Below, piece by piece: positions 39,825 to 40,624 of a stretch of DNA of 40,624 bases. Under the pieces are notes generated by a model. That model was not told the DNA's origin and did not search any database. It worked only from the letters and a program-made list of their open reading frames with translations. Position 1 is the first letter of the stretch; the number at the start of each line of letters is the position of its first letter. Source of the stretch: Magnetococcales bacterium HA3dbin3. GTDB taxonomy: Bacteria; Pseudomonadota; Magnetococcia; Magnetococcales; DC0425bin3. The stretch lies in the NCBI GenBank assembly GCA_002753495.1, contig PEAJ01000003.1, forward strand, positions 1-40,624, read 5' to 3'. The translations under genes and the position numbers were made by a program.

Positions 39825-40624
39825 GGCAGCCCCCGCAGTGTCTCTTTGATGGAGTCGACCATGCCCTTGATCTGCTCGCGCGGCGCAAGCACCGATCCGA
39901 CACCTTTACCATTGATCACAATCTCATGCCGTACGACGTTTGCCTCTAATGCGCTTGGCGTGCCGCCCGATCCGCCGGCAGCGAAGGCCGGAGCAGGGAT
40001 GGCGGGGATGGTCAGGCGTGGGATTTCCGCCGTGAAATCATGGCCGGCATTCAGCCACGCCTGCATCCGGTCGGGCGGTGGCGGTGTAAACCCGGGCGGC
40101 CACGCGCCTTGCGCGTGGCTAGATTGAGATTGCCATGAGCTTAGGCGGTTAACAGCGGAGCCTCTCCAGAAATCATCGAAACCGCCCATCTGTTCGATAT
40201 ATGCTTCGGGACTTGATGGAACTTCGAGCTTTTCACCCTGCTTAGCTAACGAAAGAAGCCACTTTTCTCGCCATCCAGTCGTATGGCCAGGATGATGTTT
40301 TGCCGTGTTTTCCTCGTCTACAAGAGTCCCTAGATGCCGATTTTCTGGTTGCTCGGGCGCAGAGCCAAGATACTGCTTTTCCAGCACCCTGCCCTCCTTG
40401 TCCATAAGGGCTATCCAGGATCGCTCTTTTGGCTGTCCGGGCGCAGAGCCAAGATACTGCTTTTCCAGCATCCTGCCATTTTTATCCACAGATGCTATCC
40501 AGGATCGCTCTTTTGGCTGTCCGGGCGCAGAGCCAAGATACTGCTTTTCCAGCATCCTGCCCTCCTTGTCCATAAGGGCTATCCAGGATCGCTCTTTTGC
40601 TCCCCCGTCGCCAGCGCGAGGCTT
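39821..40624 (-). CDS. C-terminal part of a large phage protein, probably the tail tape measure; truncated by window edge
   Basis: ...VRHEIVINGKGVGSVLAPREQIKGMVDSIKETLRGLP*; reading frame stays open to the window end; first gene of the tail operon. Confidence 0.5.
   Translation of the reverse strand, partial: KPRAGDGGAKERSWIALMDKEGRMLEKQYLGSAPGQPKERSWIASVDKNGRMLEKQYLGSAPGQPKERSWIALMDKEGRVLEKQYLGSAPEQPENRHLGTLVDEENTAKHHPGHTTGWREKWLLSLAKQGEKLEVPSSPEAYIEQMGGFDDFWRGSAVNRLSSWQSQSSHAQGAWPPGFTPPPPDRMQAWLNAGHDFTAEIPRLTIPAIPAPAFAAGGSGGTPSALEANVVRHEIVINGKGVGSVLAPREQIKGMVDSIKETLRGLP
40310..40606 (-). repeat. 84-bp (28-aa) tandem repeats within tape-measure-like gene
   Basis: tatccaggatcgctctttt recurs at 40412, 40496 and 40580; encodes MDKEGRMLEKQYLGSAPGQPKERSWIAS with a diverged unit downstream. 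Confidence 0.85.

Overview
This is a GC-rich bacterial chromosome window; carA is only 61 bp from the left edge and a phage tail gene runs off the right edge, so both edges may be contig ends. From left to right it contains: carA-carB; a ~149 bp MITE-like element with 18-bp terminal inverted repeats; greA, rlmE, guaB and guaA; an ietAS-type AAA-ATPase plus subtilisin (S8) protease pair on the minus strand, whose protease ORF is split by a +1 shift at an A7 homopolymer; two small secreted-protein genes; ndk and rlmN; a yejF-yejE ABC transporter pair with no adjacent yejAB; and a class III nucleotidyl cyclase plus GT-C-like membrane protein pair. The cyclase C-terminus and the whole membrane protein gene are tandemly duplicated with an exact 2648-bp period, leaving a truncated cyclase copy. 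These are followed by a Sel1-repeat protein flanked by related imperfect palindromes, tRNA-Lys(UUU) with a terminator, moaC-moaA, and an unannotated 3' remnant of soxB. The soxB remnant ends at a cluster of direct TTGGCACYGATTTAG iterons that could be a transposable-element or Mu-like phage end. The rest (about 29.2-40.6 kb) is the late/tail arm of a prophage on the minus strand, plus a plus-strand moron-like cassette of orphan genes. Two of those cassette genes share a conserved promoter and structured 5' leader. The most novel candidates are the twin-leader orphan cassette with the iteron cluster, the frameshifted ietAS locus, and the mosaic cyclase/GT-C tandem duplication. All calls come from reading the sequence and the ORF track; no database search was run.
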